Shown here in pieces: positions 17,175-25,302 of a stretch of 64,000 nt of DNA. Numbering within the stretch: position 1 is the stretch's first letter; each line of letters starts with the position of its first letter. A program made the position numbers and the translations under genes. The notes beneath the pieces are model-generated. The model worked only from the letters and a program-made list of their open reading frames with translations. It ran no database searches and was not told the origin of the DNA. The DNA is taken from contig PMOL01000016.1 of assembly GCA_003162415.1 (NCBI GenBank), positions 1 through 64,000 on the forward strand, given 5' to 3'. Source of the stretch: Candidatus Dormiibacterota bacterium (lineage in GTDB: Bacteria; Chloroflexota; Dormibacteria; Aeolococcales; Aeolococcaceae).

Positions 17175-17944
17175 GCACTGTCCGGCATGATCTTGTAGCC
17201 GACGCCGCGAATGGTCACGATGGTGGCCGTCGCATTCGCCTCGTGCAGCTTTTCGCGGAGCCGGAAGACGTGGACGTCGACCGTCCGCTCCAGTGCGGGT
17301 ACGCGATCGTCGGTGTACAGACGGTCGATCAACTGACCGCGAGTCAGCACCCATCCGGGTCGTTCCAACATGGCGGCAAGCAGCCCGAACTCGACATGCG
17401 TCAGCGCGACACGTTGACCGCCGACGGCGACGTCGTGATGAGCCGGCGAGAGCTCCACGTTGCCCAGCCGCATGACCATCGCCGGCTGCGGGCCGATCTC
17501 AGAGCGACGCAGGAGCGCGTCGATGCGTGCGAGAAGCTCGCGCGGGCTGAATGGTTTCACCAGGTAGTCGTCGGCGCCGACTCGTAGCCCGCCGACGCGA
17601 TCGGCCTCGTCGGCCCGCGCGCTCAGGAACAGGATCGGCACGATCGACCCGGCGCGACGGATCTCCGTACAGATCTCGAAGCCGTCCTTGCCGGGCAGCA
17701 TCACGTCGAGGATCAGGCAGCGCGGCTGGGTTTGACGAACCACGCCAAGAGCCTCGCTGCCGGAGCGGCAGACGACCACACGATGCCCCGCGCTTTCCAG
17801 GTACGCGCGCACAACGTCACAGGTGGTCTGGTCATCTTCGACCACGAGGATCGGGGCGCCGAAGGAAGCCTGGGCAGGTTTGGTCAGGTCCGCGTCCGCC
17901 TGTGTGGGACCGGGGTTCGAGCTTGGCGTCGTGATGTTCACCAC
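17171..17944 (-). CDS. OmpR-family response regulator
   Basis: A receiver domain (I-L-V-V-E-D-D, phosphoacceptor Asp80 in L-I-L-D-V-M-L-P-G, Lys130 in Y-L-V-K-P-F) is joined to a C-terminal winged helix with L-T-H-V-E-F-G-L-L, V-D-V-H-V-F-R-L-R-E-K-L and V-R-G-V-G-Y-K-I. An unusual 25-residue Thr/Pro/Asp-rich extension precedes the receiver. Start is one of two adjacent GTG codons (17944 or 17941) below a GGGGAG sequence; the longer frame upstream has no sensible start. It pairs with the histidine kinase gene that follows. Confidence 0.9.
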   Translation of the reverse strand: MVNITTPSSNPGPTQADADLTKPAQASFGAPILVVEDDQTTCDVVRAYLESAGHRVVVCRSGSEALGVVRQTQPRCLILDVMLPGKDGFEICTEIRRAGSIVPILFLSARADEADRVGGLRVGADDYLVKPFSPRELLARIDALLRRSEIGPQPAMVMRLGNVELSPAHHDVAVGGQRVALTHVEFGLLAAMLERPGWVLTRGQLIDRLYTDDRVPALERTVDVHVFRLREKLHEANATATIVTIRGVGYKIMPDSA

Positions 17945-18033
17945 TCCCCATTCTGCGAAAGTCGGCGAGAAGCCGGACGGCGTGGTGCCGCCCGGCTTCG
18001 TGAACGACCGTTGTTGAGCCGCCCGCTGCTCCC

Positions 18034-19179
18034 TTATGCGGGGACCGCGACGATGGCGAGGCCGCTCGCAGCTGCGGGGAGTCCGCTCGCCGCCGACTCG
18101 TTGACAGAACCAAGGTCGCCCGACGACGTGACCGGTGCCGACGCGATGTCGGAGGTGGTGAGGACGAAGAACCAGCCGCCCCCCAGGACCTGATCGATCG
18201 GATGGACTCCGACCGTCGCTGCGACGTCCGATCGAAGGTGCAGCCGGCCGCCCCGGCCGATGTTGTACGACGAGACGGTCCCGGACCCCGCGTTGGCCAG
18301 GTACGCGCGAGTGCCGGTTGCGTTGACGGTGAGCCAGCACGCGGCCGCCTGTGATTCACCGACCTCACTGATGGGATGCAGGGCGCCCGCCGCGCCGACC
18401 TTATACGACGTTGCGGCGCTGACACCGCCGGCACCGCCGCCCGCGTCGGAGACGATTGCCTCGCCGCCGGCGCTGAACCCGAAGCCGTACGGGGCGGTTC
18501 CGGTCGAAACCGTGTGCCGCAGGCCGGTGAGTTGACCGCCAGAGGTCACGGCGAACGTGTCGATGCTGCTGCTGACCTTCTCAGTGACGATGACGTGCGC
18601 GCCCGACGGAGTGAAGCCGATCTGCTCGGGCGTCGCCGCAGCGGACGAGAGCGACACTGCCGGATGCGAGGACGGGACGAGCGAGCGGGAGGTCAGCAGA
18701 AGGCTGCCAACCGTGTTGTTGCCCTGGTTGAGGACCTCGACCCAGCCGCCATGGGCGGTGACGCTCACCGGGCTCGTCCCGCCTGACGGTGCGGCGTCGA
18801 CGAGCCGGAGCTGTCCGCCGTCGAGGATCCGGAAGTACGAGACCGTGTTCGAACCCGCGTTGACCACGAGGAGCGCGCGCCCCCCGCCGGCGACGTTGAT
18901 CGCGCCCTGCGACCCGAGGCCCGCTCCGGTGCCGTCGCCACCCGTGGCAAAGCTGCCAACAGGTGTCAGGCTACCGCCGCTCGCTACCCAGTAAGCGAGG
19001 ACGGTGTTGCCGCCGCCTGCCGAAGTCTGGTTACTCTCGGTATAGACGTACCAGCCCGCCGAGGCGCCTACGCGTGCAGTGCTCGCGCCGACCCCGGTCG
19101 CGGCCGTCACGGCGATAGCCCCGGCCAGCAACGAGCTTGCCAGCCCGATGCCGAGATGCTTGATGGAAAAGTCTGTCAT
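18034..19179 (-). CDS. Secreted lactonase-like beta-propeller protein
   Basis: A product of 381 residues: signal peptide at 1-32, then repeated blades with L-V-V-N-A-G-S-N-T-V-S-Y-F, G-G-Q-L and G-F-S-A-G-G-E motifs, the pattern of the 6-phosphogluconolactonase/YVTN propeller families. Its catalytic function cannot be inferred, since many exported members act as binding scaffolds. AGGAGG 9 nt upstream fixes the ATG at 19179. The gene lies upstream of the two-component genes on the same strand. Confidence 0.78.
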   Translation of the reverse strand: MTDFSIKHLGIGLASSLLAGAIAVTAATGVGASTARVGASAGWYVYTESNQTSAGGGNTVLAYWVASGGSLTPVGSFATGGDGTGAGLGSQGAINVAGGGRALLVVNAGSNTVSYFRILDGGQLRLVDAAPSGGTSPVSVTAHGGWVEVLNQGNNTVGSLLLTSRSLVPSSHPAVSLSSAAATPEQIGFTPSGAHVIVTEKVSSSIDTFAVTSGGQLTGLRHTVSTGTAPYGFGFSAGGEAIVSDAGGGAGGVSAATSYKVGAAGALHPISEVGESQAAACWLTVNATGTRAYLANAGSGTVSSYNIGRGGRLHLRSDVAATVGVHPIDQVLGGGWFFVLTTSDIASAPVTSSGDLGSVNESAASGLPAAASGLAIVAVPA

Positions 19180-19305
19180 TGATCCGCGCCTCCTGGTGCG
19201 TGGCTCAGAGAGAGCCATCTGTGGACACCGGGCACCAGGGTTGGACACGAACATTTCGGTGATGTTTCGATCCGCGACATCGGTGGCGAGCCACCGTTGT
19301 GGTCC

Positions 19306-19770
19306 CTACGCAGCCGAGGTGTCGGTCTCCACAGAGGGCACATGCACGATCAGCACCGGAACACGGCTGTGCTGCAGGACCGCGTGACTGACGCTGCCGA
19401 GCAGGATTGAGCCCGCATCTCCCCGGCCACGCGAGCCGACCACGATGAGATCGTGCCCTCCAGCGGCCGCCTGATCCAGGATTGCCCCGGCCGGCGAGGC
19501 GTCGATGACCAGCACCTCGGACTTCACCTCAGCCGGAATCGCCTGCTTCGCCTCGTCGGCGATCGCCTGAGCCTCGCCCTGCACACCCGCGATGAATTCG
19601 TCGACGGCACTCTGAGGCAGTGGAGCGACCGGCCCCCAAGGCATGAGCGTGCTGTACGCGACAAGGACGGTCAGCGACGCCTTCTGGGTACGCGCGATAT
19701 CGATCGCCTGGTTGAGCGCGACCCGCGCGTGCTCTGACCGGTCAACGCCGACGAGGATCTTTGTGAACAT
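19306..19770 (-). CDS. Universal stress protein (UspA family)
   Basis: It has 154 residues: the single Usp domain opening with K-I-L-V-G-V-D-R-S-E-H-A and ending with the ATP-binding V-G-S-R-G-R-G-D-A-G-S-I-L-L-G-S-V-S. The G-2x-G-9x-G-S pattern is intact, which predicts an ATP-binding member. AGGAGA 6 nt upstream of the ATG supports the start. It stands alone, upstream of the beta-propeller gene. Confidence 0.9.
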   Translation of the reverse strand: MFTKILVGVDRSEHARVALNQAIDIARTQKASLTVLVAYSTLMPWGPVAPLPQSAVDEFIAGVQGEAQAIADEAKQAIPAEVKSEVLVIDASPAGAILDQAAAGGHDLIVVGSRGRGDAGSILLGSVSHAVLQHSRVPVLIVHVPSVETDTSAA

Positions 19771-20005
19771 CGAATGTCTCCTGGGGATTCCGATGCGAGC
19801 GCGAGGATCACCCCGATTGTGCCGCATGCCGCGTCTATCGCCGTCGGGCGTCCAGGGGGCGCGCGCTGGTTACGAGCACGACCGCTGGTGGCCCGGCTTC
19901 GGGAGCCATCTGCACTGTCCAGCGTCGGTCCGCGCAGCGGTACCAGAGTTCTGCTTCCGGCCCGGGAGCGGGCTAGTCGAGACCGAGGGTTGAGGAGCAT
20001 CCGCC

Positions 20006-20284
20006 ATGCTGGTACTTGCCGCTACCGCAGCGATTCACTGGCTCAGCGCACTGAGTCAAGTGTCCACGGTCGACCCGCTGTCGCAGCAGGTGCTTGCACG
20101 AGTGGCCAATCCGCTGCTCACATCGGCGCAGTTTCTCATTCCGGCGGCGGTCGCTATCTCAGGTATTCACAAGATGATGGAGCACCGGGAAAGCGGCGGC
20201 TCCTTCATGGTGGATATGGTGACCAAGGGAGGCGGTGCCATCCTTGTGTTGCAGCTCGTCAAGTCCATATCGGGCGTGGGCTGA
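20006..20284 (+). CDS. VirB2/TrbC-like small membrane protein (T4SS remnant)
   Basis: The product has 92 residues, with hydrophobic helices at about 38-55 and 70-88 separated by a short charged loop (H-K-M-M-E-H-R-E-S). This two-helix layout with a polar loop is that of VirB2/TrbC pilins of type IV secretion systems. The identification rests on topology and on the VirB6-like protein 215 bp downstream, not on a decisive motif. GGAG lies 8 nt upstream of the ATG. No ATPase or coupling protein is nearby, so any transfer system is incomplete here. Confidence 0.5.
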   Translation: MLVLAATAAIHWLSALSQVSTVDPLSQQVLARVANPLLTSAQFLIPAAVAISGIHKMMEHRESGGSFMVDMVTKGGGAILVLQLVKSISGVG

Positions 20285-20478
20285 TGAGCCTTGAAGTGTA
20301 TCTGCTATCGATACCCCTAGCTCGGCACCGCACCATCGTCCCCAGGCACCGCGGCGCTCGCATCTTCTTCGAGGAAGCTGCGGTGCATGCACCCGAGCAG
20401 CGCATACGTGTGCTGACTGACGGCATCGTTGAGCCCCCAGCCGCGTCCAGTGCGCGGCAGCGTCTAGACCGCGACTGA
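20284..20478 (+). CDS. Small ORF of 64 residues
   Basis: The ATG overlaps the stop of the preceding gene by one base (TGATG), which suggests coupled translation. The sequence is short, basic in the middle and has a hydrophobic start (V-Y-L-L-S-I-P-L-A). I recognise no family. Its place between VirB2-like and VirB6-like genes, where VirB3- or PrgI-like proteins often lie, could mean it is a decayed transfer gene. Confidence 0.35.
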   Translation: MSLEVYLLSIPLARHRTIVPRHRGARIFFEEAAVHAPEQRIRVLTDGIVEPPAASSARQRLDRD

Positions 20479-20499
20479 TCCAAGCCGGCTTAACACAGG

Positions 20500-21552
20500 A
20501 TGGTCATCGCTGGCGATTGGTGGAATCCAGTCACCTGGCTGCAGAGCGTCGGTGGTTTCTTCCACGGCGCGTACGACGCCGGGGGCGCGGTGCTCAACGT
20601 GCTCGGCGGTGCTCTGACAATTCTCACGCAATTCTTTCGGTTCTTCCTGGATACCGGTCCGTTCATCGTCGACGCCGTCAACTGGGTGACGCAGACGTTG
20701 TTTCCACCCGAATTGCAGACATGGTTTCTTGGGACAATCGGCCAACCGGGGCAGCAGTGGAACTCCGCGCAGATTTACGAGTCGCTGTATCGCGGCATGA
20801 TGCCCGTCGCGCTGATGATCGCAGGCGTGGCAGCGGCCGCTCGCATCATCCGCGCGCTCGCCGACCATCGGACTGGCTCGATGGACACCATTCTGTCGGT
20901 GCTTCCACGGTTTCTTATGGCGGTCGCGGTGATCGGCATACCCGGGACCGCAGTCAGCGTCGGGTACACCGCGATGGTCTGGGGGGTCGACGCTTCGATC
21001 GCAGTATCGGGCGCGATCGTCGGGCTCGTCCTGCACGCCTCACTGCTCAGTGGGTTCCAGCAAGGCCAGGGATGGTTCACTCACATCTACGGTGTGCTGG
21101 CGGCCACCAGCCACGACATGGTCGCGGTCGTAGTGGGTGGGATCCCTCTCCTGATTCTGGTGCTCTACGCGGCCTTCCTGATGATCGTCGGCACGGTGAT
21201 GCTCGGCTTTTGCGTGGTGACGGCACCGCTATGTTTCGCCACTGCGGTTTTTGACTCAAACAACCGCTTCCTTCACTGGTGGCTCGACCTGTTTGGCAGC
21301 GTGCTGCTGACCCCTCTCGTGCTCGGGATCGCAATCGCGCTGAGCCTGACGCTCGCGTCGCACGTCGTGACCGCGTTCGCAGTTGGTCCGCTCCTGGCGG
21401 TGGTGATCATGGCCGGCGGCAATGCGCAATCCCCTTCCAAATCGCCTGCCATCACGAACGAGTATGGGCGCGTCGAGACACCTTACGTGCCCAGCCGGCG
21501 GACATCCGGCGGTCATCCCTCACACCGCACCAGTTTTGCTAGGGTCGCAACC
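20500..21552 (+). pseudogene. VirB6/TrbL-like transfer gene lacking its own end
   Basis: The first 310 codons encode a polytopic membrane protein with about six to eight helices, a P-L-C-F-A-T-A-V-F-D segment, W-W-L-D-L-F-G-S-V-L-L-T-P-L-V and a Gly-rich end (I-M-A-G-G). This resembles TrbL/VirB6 channel proteins. After about position 21430 the translation becomes low-complexity and unlike a protein (Ser/Pro/Arg-rich), and the frame runs without a stop into the SDR gene at 21553. The simplest reading is a deletion that removed the 3' end of the transfer gene and joined it to the SDR upstream region. A functional 609-residue fusion is possible but less likely, because the SDR has its own promoter and start. 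Confidence 0.55.
21540..21545 (+). promoter_or_regulatory. -10 element of the SDR gene
   Basis: TAGGGT preceded by TTGC (an extended -10) ends 7 nt before the GTG at 21553. The same TTGCTAG core with the same spacing precedes the ferredoxin gene at 35461. It supports an independent leaderless SDR transcript. Confidence 0.5.
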
Positions 21553-22329
21553 GTGGAACTGGGGCTTCGCGGGCGCGCCGCATTCGTCGCCGCGTCGAGC
21601 AAGGGCATGGGCCGGGCGATCGCCGAGCAGTTCGCCGCAGAGGGTGCCGACGTGGGCATGTGCGCACGTTCCGAGGCCACGCTACAGACTGCGGCCGAAG
21701 CGGTCCGTGCGCACGGTGTCCGCGTCGTTGCCACTAGGGCAGACGTTGCGCTCGCCGACGAGGCACGCAACGCCGTCGAGCGCGCCGTCAGCGAATTCGG
21801 AAGGCTTGACGCGCTGGTCGTGAACGCCGGCGGCCCGCCGCGCAACTCGTTCGCCGACCTCGATGACGAGAAATTCGAGGCTGCATATCAGCTCACCTTC
21901 ATGAGCGCCGTGCATCTCGTCCAGGCTGCGCTGCCCGCACTTCGGAAGTCGGACTCGGCGGCAATCCTGTTCATCACATCGACGAGCGTCAAGCAGCCGA
22001 TCAGCGGTCTGACATTGAGCAACAGCATTCGCGGCGCCGTCAGTGGTCTCGCCAAGACGCTCTCCAACGAGCTGGCCCCGCACATCCGTGTCAACTCGCT
22101 GCTTCCAGGGGCAATCCGGACCGATCGGCAGATCGAGATCGCGCGCGGAACCGGAATTACCGACCTCGACGCGTTCTTCGCCAACGCAGGCAAGGTAAAT
22201 CCCCTTGGTCGCGTCGGTGAGCCTGACGAGATCGCGCGTGTCGCGGTCTTCCTCTGCTCACCGGCGGCCTCGTTCATCACCGGCGCGTCGCTGCCCGTCG
22301 ACGGCGGTCAGATCCAGTCTGTCGTCTGA
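21553..22329 (+). CDS. Atypical short-chain dehydrogenase/reductase
   Basis: It has 258 residues, the normal size of a classical SDR. The nucleotide site is A-A-S-S-K-G-M-G-R-A-I-A, close to the T-G-x-x-x-G-x-G pattern. N-A-G-G, the S-T-S strand and the C-terminal P-V-D-G-G-Q are also present. The catalytic Y-x-x-x-K is missing: the segment reads S-N-S-I-R, giving Ser for Tyr and Arg for Lys. A subfamily of SDRs shares this loss, so the protein may use another chemistry or act non-catalytically. The start is GTG at 21553 with a leaderless -10 upstream. Confidence 0.8.
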   Translation: MELGLRGRAAFVAASSKGMGRAIAEQFAAEGADVGMCARSEATLQTAAEAVRAHGVRVVATRADVALADEARNAVERAVSEFGRLDALVVNAGGPPRNSFADLDDEKFEAAYQLTFMSAVHLVQAALPALRKSDSAAILFITSTSVKQPISGLTLSNSIRGAVSGLAKTLSNELAPHIRVNSLLPGAIRTDRQIEIARGTGITDLDAFFANAGKVNPLGRVGEPDEIARVAVFLCSPAASFITGASLPVDGGQIQSVV

Positions 22330-22339
22330 CTGCGCCGGG

Positions 22340-22546
22340 TCAGTACTCGGCGCCGATGCCGGCGGTTCGCACCGAATCGATGCGCCGGGCGAGCAACTTC
22401 GCCTCGTAGCCGTCGGCGTGACCCTCGAGGACGAGACGTGCGAGGCGCGCCGCATCCTGTCGCACGCCATTTTCGATTCGCACCCAGCGTGCGGCCCCGC
22501 CTTCCGCGGCCGGCGAGTCCAACGAATCCCGAGTGATATCGCTCAT
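22340..22546 (-). CDS. Small hypothetical protein, 68 residues
   Basis: A hydrophilic product rich in Arg, Ala and Leu. GAAGGA 8 nt before the ATG is a good ribosome-binding site. The middle (V-R-I-E-N-G-V-R-Q-D-A-A-R-L-A-R-L-V-L) looks like an amphipathic helix. It converges on the SDR gene with a 10-bp gap and lies downstream of the CPBP protease gene on the same strand, with which it may be co-transcribed. I recognise no family. Confidence 0.5.
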   Translation of the reverse strand: MSDITRDSLDSPAAEGGAARWVRIENGVRQDAARLARLVLEGHADGYEAKLLARRIDSVRTAGIGAEY

Positions 22547-22628
22547 CGCAAAGTCCTTCCCCCATCACATCCTGCCCAACTCCCCTGGGCCTGCCGACCA
22601 TACACCAGGCAACCCCGCCTGCGCGGCC

Positions 22629-23621
22629 TCAGCAGGTGGTAGTCGTACTCAGGATCGCGATGATGTTGGGCAGGTTGAAGAGCGCGTGCGTGAGGATGCC
22701 CGGAACGATGCTGCGCGACCCCTGGTAGAGCGAAGCGAGCACAGCGCCGACGAAGAAAAGGGGCAGGAAGAGCACCAGCTGTTGATGTGCTGCTGAGAAG
22801 ATGGCGGCGCTCAGCGGCACCGCGAATATCGCCGGTCCCCAGCGATGCAGCCATCCGTAGATGAAGCCCCGGAAGATGGTCTCCTCGGAGATCGGCGCGA
22901 TGACGCACACGACGATGATCGCGAGCACGTAGTAGTGGCTGTAGTCGTGCTGCACCTCGTGGCACTGCCCGTTGGAAACACCGGGAAAGAGGTTCTGATT
23001 GATGGTCTGCAGGATGTTCGCACCGATCAGTGCGACATACGTGGCGACGGGCGCGATGGGGAGCCACCACCACTTGAAGCCGCGCCAGCCGAGATCGCGC
23101 AGCGTGCCGCCACGGCGCATGAAGGCGAGCACGTAGATGTTGAAGAGCATGCCGCCGTACTGGCACACGGCGAGCACCGACGACTCGATCGCGTTGCGCA
23201 CGGTCGGATCCGAGTTGTTGCCGATTAGGTTGGTGATGATCACCGCCACCGAGCCGAGCAGCTGAAACGCGCTGAACCACCCCGGCCAGAACATCACGAA
23301 GTCGGTCCAGTCCCACGGCACCTTCGCGTCCGGATCGGCGGGGTCGCGGACCACCGGCATGTCGTGTCGCATCCGGGTGGCGCCGACACCGAGGATCACC
23401 ACCCCGACGAGGCATAGGCCTCCGCCACCCACGACGCTCAGCAGGTCACTCCCTTCGGCGCCGCTGAAGAAGCCGAATGAGATGAGGACGAGGAACGCCG
23501 CCTCCATGTAGAGGATGACCCGCGCGGCGTAGTGACGTCCGGTTTCGACCTGGTGAGGCGGCACGGCTGCCTGCGCTGGCGTCTGGGACTGAGTCACCGC
23601 GGGCAATTCTGCACAATCCAT
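22629..23621 (-). CDS. CPBP-family intramembrane metalloprotease
   Basis: About 330 residues with eight or so helices. The CPBP/Abi signature is complete: E-E-T-I-F-R-G (E-E-x-x-x-R), F-S-A-A-H in the next helix, and H-A-L-F-N near the end, which supply the metal-binding Glu and His residues. Members act like Rce1 prenyl proteases or in bacteriocin immunity; the substrate is unknown here. The start is uncertain: an ATG at 23621 has no ribosome-binding site, while a GTG at 23600 lies 8 nt past a CAGAAT hexamer and would be near-leaderless. The gene is divergent from holB and their starts nearly touch. Confidence 0.83.
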   Translation of the reverse strand: MDCAELPAVTQSQTPAQAAVPPHQVETGRHYAARVILYMEAAFLVLISFGFFSGAEGSDLLSVVGGGGLCLVGVVILGVGATRMRHDMPVVRDPADPDAKVPWDWTDFVMFWPGWFSAFQLLGSVAVIITNLIGNNSDPTVRNAIESSVLAVCQYGGMLFNIYVLAFMRRGGTLRDLGWRGFKWWWLPIAPVATYVALIGANILQTINQNLFPGVSNGQCHEVQHDYSHYYVLAIIVVCVIAPISEETIFRGFIYGWLHRWGPAIFAVPLSAAIFSAAHQQLVLFLPLFFVGAVLASLYQGSRSIVPGILTHALFNLPNIIAILSTTTTC

Positions 23622-23624
23622 CCC

Positions 23625-24755
23625 GTGACCACGCTGGACTCGGTGATCGGCCACGGCTCCGTTCTCCAGCGCCTGGTGGCGAGCGGGATCGATGAGGAGT
23701 TGACGCACGCGCTGCTTCTGATCGGACCGGAGGGAGTCGGCAAGACCACCGCGGCGCTCGCGCTGGCTGCAGAGCTGCTCGATGCCGACACCTGGCCCGG
23801 AGGCCTCATCGAGCACCCCGATTTTTGGCTCGAGGATTCAGCCGCGGAGAATGTGGGCATCGACCGGATGCGGCCGTCCCCGAAGCACAAGGCCGGTGAC
23901 GAGGAGGCCGGGCCGTCACTCCAGCAGTTCCTCTCGCTCTCCGCGTACGCCGGAGGGCGGCGCGTCGCGGTGATCGCCCGCGCCGACCGTTTGACCGAGC
24001 AGGCGGCCGACAACGTGCTCAAGACCCTCGAGGAACCGCCGCCGCGCGTCCACCTCGTGTTCACCTCCGCACACCCCGAGCAACTGCCCCAGACGGTGCG
24101 GTCGCGATGCGAGACCGTGGTGCTCGGTCCGGTGTCGCCGGCGGTGATCGAGCGATGGCTCGAGCGCGTCCACGGGGTGAGCGAGCACGACGCGGCCACC
24201 GCCGCGGCCCTAGCCGCCGGCCGTCCGGGGCGCGCCCTGCACCTCGCCACCGAGCCGGGGGCGCTGGCGAACGAGCTGGATGCCCTCGATCGATTCATCG
24301 GCGCCGGTGGCGGAGGAGCGGAGGGCGCGCTCCGGGCTGCGGCGCAGGTCACGGTGGCTGCCGCGGCCGGCACTGAGCGGAGCGCCGAGGTTCGCGAGCA
24401 GGCACTGATCACGCTCGGCGCCTGGGCGTCGTTCGTCCGCGATGCTGCCTGCTTCGCCTCGGGCGCGCCGGAGCTCGCCGTCTGGAAGGCCTACCGCCCG
24501 GCACTCGAGGCGTGGGCACAGGACCTGGATCTCACTCGCATCGTCGAGATCCTGGCGCGGATCCTGGAGACCGCCGAGTCGGTCGCCATGTACGCGCAGC
24601 CGCGTCTCGCGTTCGAGGCGCTCATGCTCGACATTTTCGCCAGGTCGGACAGCCCGCCCCTGGTGGAGATCGCCCCCCGAGGCGGGCTCGAGGTCAGTGC
24701 CGGCGGCGGAGCACCAGGAAAGCCACGCCGATCCCCATCAGCGCGACGGGGATGA
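23625..24755 (+). CDS. holB: DNA polymerase III delta' subunit
   Basis: 376 residues. The clamp-loader AAA+ fold is clear: P-loop L-I-G-P-E-G-V-G-K-T-T, A-R-A-D-R-L-T-E-Q-A-A-D-N-V-L-K-T-L-E-E-P-P, then sensor 1 F-T-S-A-H-P-E-Q-L-P-Q-T-V-R-S-R-C (SRC motif). Delta' is usually without ATPase activity in enterobacteria, but here the P-loop looks intact. The GTG at 23625 is preceded by CACAAT ending 7 nt upstream and by no Shine-Dalgarno, consistent with leaderless initiation. The last 20 residues (Gly/Pro/Arg-rich) overlap an antisense small gene and may not be conserved. Confidence 0.88.
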   Translation: MTTLDSVIGHGSVLQRLVASGIDEELTHALLLIGPEGVGKTTAALALAAELLDADTWPGGLIEHPDFWLEDSAAENVGIDRMRPSPKHKAGDEEAGPSLQQFLSLSAYAGGRRVAVIARADRLTEQAADNVLKTLEEPPPRVHLVFTSAHPEQLPQTVRSRCETVVLGPVSPAVIERWLERVHGVSEHDAATAAALAAGRPGRALHLATEPGALANELDALDRFIGAGGGGAEGALRAAAQVTVAAAAGTERSAEVREQALITLGAWASFVRDAACFASGAPELAVWKAYRPALEAWAQDLDLTRIVEILARILETAESVAMYAQPRLAFEALMLDIFARSDSPPLVEIAPRGGLEVSAGGGAPGKPRRSPSARRG

Positions 24756-24930
24756 TCCAGGGGCTCTTCGCCGCGATCGAGGAGAGCCGCCGGCCCACGC
24801 CGCTGTCACTGTCCTCGTCGATCTCGAAGGGATCCTCGGTCATCAGGCGGACGGTGCCGGCGACCCGGCGCGGGCGTTCCTCCTCGTCATCGACGATCGC
24901 GTCGTGGCGGGCCGGCTCTGGAATGGGCAT
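24694..24930 (-). CDS. Small C-tail-anchored membrane protein
   Basis: The product has 78 residues, with an acidic hydrophilic head and one helix close to the C-terminus (W-I-I-P-V-A-L-M-G-I-G-V-A-F-L-V-L) ended by R-R-R-H. That is a tail-anchor topology. CATAAT ends 6 nt before the ATG at 24930, again the leaderless layout. Its 3' end overlaps the last 62 bp of holB on the opposite strand. No family is recognised. Confidence 0.55.
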   Translation of the reverse strand: MPIPEPARHDAIVDDEEERPRRVAGTVRLMTEDPFEIDEDSDSGVGRRLSSIAAKSPWIIPVALMGIGVAFLVLRRRH

Positions 24931-25007
24931 CCGCGCATTATGGGCCGCTTAAGGAGGGCCACCGGAAACCCCTGGCCAGGCCGGACCGAACATCGCGAGG
25001 CGCCACG

Positions 25008-25058
25008 TATTCTGGTCGGGTGATCCGACCGACACAGCACCCGCTGCCCCATGCCTGA
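25008..25058 (+). promoter_or_regulatory. -10 and leaderless mini-ORF ahead of the TusA-like gene
   Basis: TATTCT (25008-25013) ends 6 nt before a GTG at 25020 that opens a 12-codon ORF ending TGA at 25058. That mini-ORF runs past the ATG of the next gene (25051) in another frame. The downstream ATG has no Shine-Dalgarno, so its translation may depend on ribosomes terminating at the mini-ORF stop. Confidence 0.35.
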
Positions 25059-25302
25059 AACCACCGTGATCGACCTGAGCGGCTCGGAGGAGTTGTGCAC
25101 CGAGCCCGGCGCGCTCGAGCGCGTGCGCAAGGCATACGCGCGGCTTGAGCCCGGCGGTCGGCTGGAGGTCCGGTCGCCGATCACTGAGCACGCCTTCGCG
25201 GTGCGCGCGTGGAGCCGCAAGAACGGCGTGACCGTGATCGTCGACGAGCCGTCGGACGGGTACCGGCGTCTCGTCCTCGCGGCGCCCGCGGCGAGCGGGT
25301 GA
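25051..25302 (+). CDS. TusA-like fold protein without the catalytic cysteine
   Basis: The product has 83 residues: a beta-alpha-beta-alpha-beta-beta fold suggested by T-V-I-D-L-S-G, a helix (A-L-E-R-V-R-K-A-Y), then L-E-P-G-G-R-L-E-V-R-S and W-S-R-K-N-G-V-T-V-I-V-D-E. This pattern of TusA/SirA-family proteins is recognisable, but the C-P-x-P motif carrying the sulfur-transfer cysteine is absent, so sulfur relay is unlikely. Its stop forms a GTGA overlap with the GH1 gene, implying coupled translation. Assignment rests on the fold pattern only. Confidence 0.5.
   Translation: MPETTVIDLSGSEELCTEPGALERVRKAYARLEPGGRLEVRSPITEHAFAVRAWSRKNGVTVIVDEPSDGYRRLVLAAPAASG

Noticed and set aside
22308-22601. 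Alternative minus-strand frame of 97 codons over the 68-residue gene
   Set aside because: Very Arg-rich with no ribosome-binding site; the 68-residue frame has GAAGGA at the right distance.
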